From an uncultured Paracoccaceae bacterium (lineage in GTDB: Bacteria; Pseudomonadota; Alphaproteobacteria; Rhodobacterales; Rhodobacteraceae), in contig CANLDA010000013.1 of the NCBI GenBank assembly GCA_947489325.1, positions 1-64,000 on the forward strand: a stretch of DNA of 64,000 bases. The letters run 5' to 3'. The notes below the pieces were generated by a model, which did no database searches, had not been told where the DNA came from, and saw only the letters and a list, made by a program, of their open reading frames with translations. Positions 62,137-64,000 of the stretch are shown here, one piece after another. The translations under genes were made by a program, and so were the position numbers. Numbering within the stretch: position 1 is the stretch's first letter; each line of letters starts with the position of its first letter.

Positions 62137-63984
62137 ATGCCAGACCTTCGTTCCAAAACATCGACTTTCGGCCGCCGCATGGCCGCTGCCCGTGCCCTAT
62201 GGCGTGCAACAGGTATGGGAGATGATGACTTTGGCAAACCCATCGTTGCGGTTGTAAACTCCTTTACCCAATTTGTGCCGGGCCACGTCCACCTCAAAGA
62301 CATGGGTCAACTCGTCGCCCGCGAAATCGAAAAAGCAGGCGGTGTTGCCAAGGAAATGAATACCATCGCCGTGGATGATGGCATTGCCATGGGCCACGAT
62401 GGGATGCTTTATTCCCTGCCGTCACGTGAAGTCATTGCCGACAGTGTCGAATATATGGCCAATGCGCATTGCGTGGATGCATTGGTATGTATTTCCAACT
62501 GTGACAAGATCACCCCGGGTATGTTGATGGCAGCGATGCGCCTGAACATTCCGGCGATCTTTGTTTCCGGTGGCCCGATGGAAGCAGGCAAAACCATTCT
62601 GTCGGATGGAGAGCATAAATCTGACCTCGTGACTGCGATTGTTGGGGCGACAGATGACAAACGCACAGAGGATGAGGTGAAAGCACTGGAACGTTCTGCC
62701 TGTCCGACCTGTGGGTCGTGTTCGGGTATGTTTACCGCCAACTCGATGAATTGTCTGGCCGAGGCACTGGGCCTTGCGCTGCCGGGCAATGGATCACTGT
62801 TGGCCACCCACGCCAAACGACGCGCACTGTTTGAGGATGCTGGCCACAAGATCGTTGAATTGGCCGAGCGTTGGTACAAACACGGCGACGAAACCGCATT
62901 GCCACGCGGTATCGCAACCTTTGACGCTTTTGAAAACGCCATGGCGCTGGATATTGCGATGGGTGGGTCCACCAACACCGTGTTGCACCTGCTGGCGATT
63001 GCCCATGAAGGTGAGGTTGATTTCACCATGGCCGACATGGATCGTCTGTCACGAGAAATTCCGCATCTGTGCAAGGTGGCGCCGTCCACTCCGAAATACC
63101 ACATGGAAGATGTTCACCGCGCTGGCGGCATTGCCCGGATTTTGGGCGAGCTGGACCGCGAAGGCAAAATTCACCGCCACTGTGCCACGGTGCATGAAAA
63201 AGACATCGGTGCCTTTATCGACAATTGGGATGTGCGCAAAACCGATAAAAACGCAGCGCATGACCTTTATATCGCCGCCCCCGGTGGCGTGCGCACGGTT
63301 GAGGCATTTAGCCAAAATCGCTCATACACCGAACTTGATATCGATATCGAAGACGGCTGTGTGCGCGATTTCGCTAACGCCTATTCCCAAGAGGGCGGGC
63401 TGTGCGTGCTGTTTGGCAACTTGGCTGAACAAGGTTGCATCGTGAAAACCGCAGGCGTCATCAAAGAGATGTATGAATTCAAAGGCACTGCCAAGGTATT
63501 TGAATCCCAAGATGACGCGATGAATGGCATTCTGCGGGGCGACGTCAAAGAAGGTTCTGTCGTGATCGTGCGCTATGAAGGCCCCAAAGGTGGCCCCGGT
63601 ATGCAAGAAATGCTTTATCCGACGGCATATCTGAAATCCAAAGGGCTGGATAAAACCTGTGCCTTGGTGACGGATGGGCGTTTCTCGGGCGGCTCTGCTG
63701 GTTTGTCTATTGGCCACGTGTCACCGGAAGCCGCCGAAAAAGGGCTGATCGGTTTGGTTGAGGATGGCGACACCATCACGATTTCAATTCCGGAACGGTC
63801 GATCAACCTGAATGTCAGCGATGAGGAAATCGCGCGCCGTCGGGCTGCACATCCACAAGCTGATAAAAAAGTATGGAAAGTTCTTGGTCGTCCGCGTGCA
63901 GTATCCACTGCGCTCAAGGCCTATGCCGCACATGTATCCAACGCATCTCTTGGCGCTGTGCGTCAACTTGACGAGGACGAGTGA
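62137..63984 (+). CDS. ilvD: Dihydroxy-acid dehydratase
   Basis: About 615 residues from the ATG at 62137 (AAGGGGA ribosome site); the longer frame from 61981 has no site. It carries the Fe-S cysteines in [10 protein letters not shown] and [18 protein letters not shown], a C-terminal [20 protein letters not shown] and the metal site ARG-type start [14 protein letters not shown]. The enzyme catalyses the fourth step of branched-chain amino-acid biosynthesis and is a conserved chromosomal gene. Confidence 0.93.
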   Translation: MPDLRSKTSTFGRRMAAARALWRATGMGDDDFGKPIVAVVNSFTQFVPGHVHLKDMGQLVAREIEKAGGVAKEMNTIAVDDGIAMGHDGMLYSLPSREVIADSVEYMANAHCVDALVCISNCDKITPGMLMAAMRLNIPAIFVSGGPMEAGKTILSDGEHKSDLVTAIVGATDDKRTEDEVKALERSACPTCGSCSGMFTANSMNCLAEALGLALPGNGSLLATHAKRRALFEDAGHKIVELAERWYKHGDETALPRGIATFDAFENAMALDIAMGGSTNTVLHLLAIAHEGEVDFTMADMDRLSREIPHLCKVAPSTPKYHMEDVHRAGGIARILGELDREGKIHRHCATVHEKDIGAFIDNWDVRKTDKNAAHDLYIAAPGGVRTVEAFSQNRSYTELDIDIEDGCVRDFANAYSQEGGLCVLFGNLAEQGCIVKTAGVIKEMYEFKGTAKVFESQDDAMNGILRGDVKEGSVVIVRYEGPKGGPGMQEMLYPTAYLKSKGLDKTCALVTDGRFSGGSAGLSIGHVSPEAAEKGLIGLVEDGDTITISIPERSINLNVSDEEIARRRAAHPQADKKVWKVLGRPRAVSTALKAYAAHVSNASLGAVRQLDEDE

Positions 63985-64000
63985 CTGCTCCCTTCGCACA

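Overview
The window reads as a chromosomal segment of a marine Roseobacter-type alphaproteobacterium (Rhodobacterales), with a stack of mobile and defence genes beside a conserved block. This placement rests on the PopZ-like, TolC, isoaspartyl-methyltransferase and IlvD genes at the right end, on the style of the VirB/VirD4 cluster, and on a tRNA-Phe remnant of the type seen in Rhodobacterales. It is recognition by eye, not a database result.

Layout. 0-8 kb is an accessory zone. It holds a small serine recombinase, a three-gene TIR cluster (1137-3422), two envelope or secreted proteins of unknown role (3538-5741), a 165-base stretch dense in inverted repeats (about 5999-6163), and a two-gene SIR2-like cassette (6371-7981). 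8-10.6 kb is recombination debris: a 3' tRNA-Phe remnant, the C-terminal part of a large serine recombinase, fragments of tyrosine integrases and a few small ORFs. 10.7-15.9 kb is an intact polyamine-type ABC importer operon ending in a metallo-beta-lactamase-fold hydrolase, with a divergent TetR-family regulator. 16-18.4 kb has an IS3-family fragment, a 5'-truncated plasmid-type gene, and a HipBA toxin-antitoxin pair with three evenly spaced palindromic operators.

18.7-57.3 kb looks like an integrative and conjugative element (ICE) inserted at the 3' end of tRNA-Cys(GCA). The tyrosine integrase lies directly beside the tRNA. The transfer genes are a MobC-like protein, a VirD2-type relaxase and the VirD4 coupling protein on the plus strand, and virB1-2-3-4-(lipoprotein)-(transglycosylase)-5-8-9-10-11-6 on the minus strand. 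A near-identical AT-rich near-palindrome lies upstream of both modules. Cargo includes a type III-like restriction-modification pair with an unusually long Mod subunit and a DUF3800 gene, an ArdC-like antirestriction protein, a RecD2-like helicase with a C-terminal nuclease-like region next to a HEPN-like protein, and a tightly coupled three-gene operon (49297-53836). That operon encodes a protein with a predicted split PIN-like nuclease plus two proteins I cannot assign, and it is my best candidate for an undescribed system.

57.5-64 kb is conserved chromosome: an isoaspartyl-methyltransferase-like protein, TolC, a PopZ-like protein, a small membrane protein, NrtS-like and IlvD.

Limits: all family calls come from motifs and remembered family features. 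No searches, alignments or structure predictions were run.
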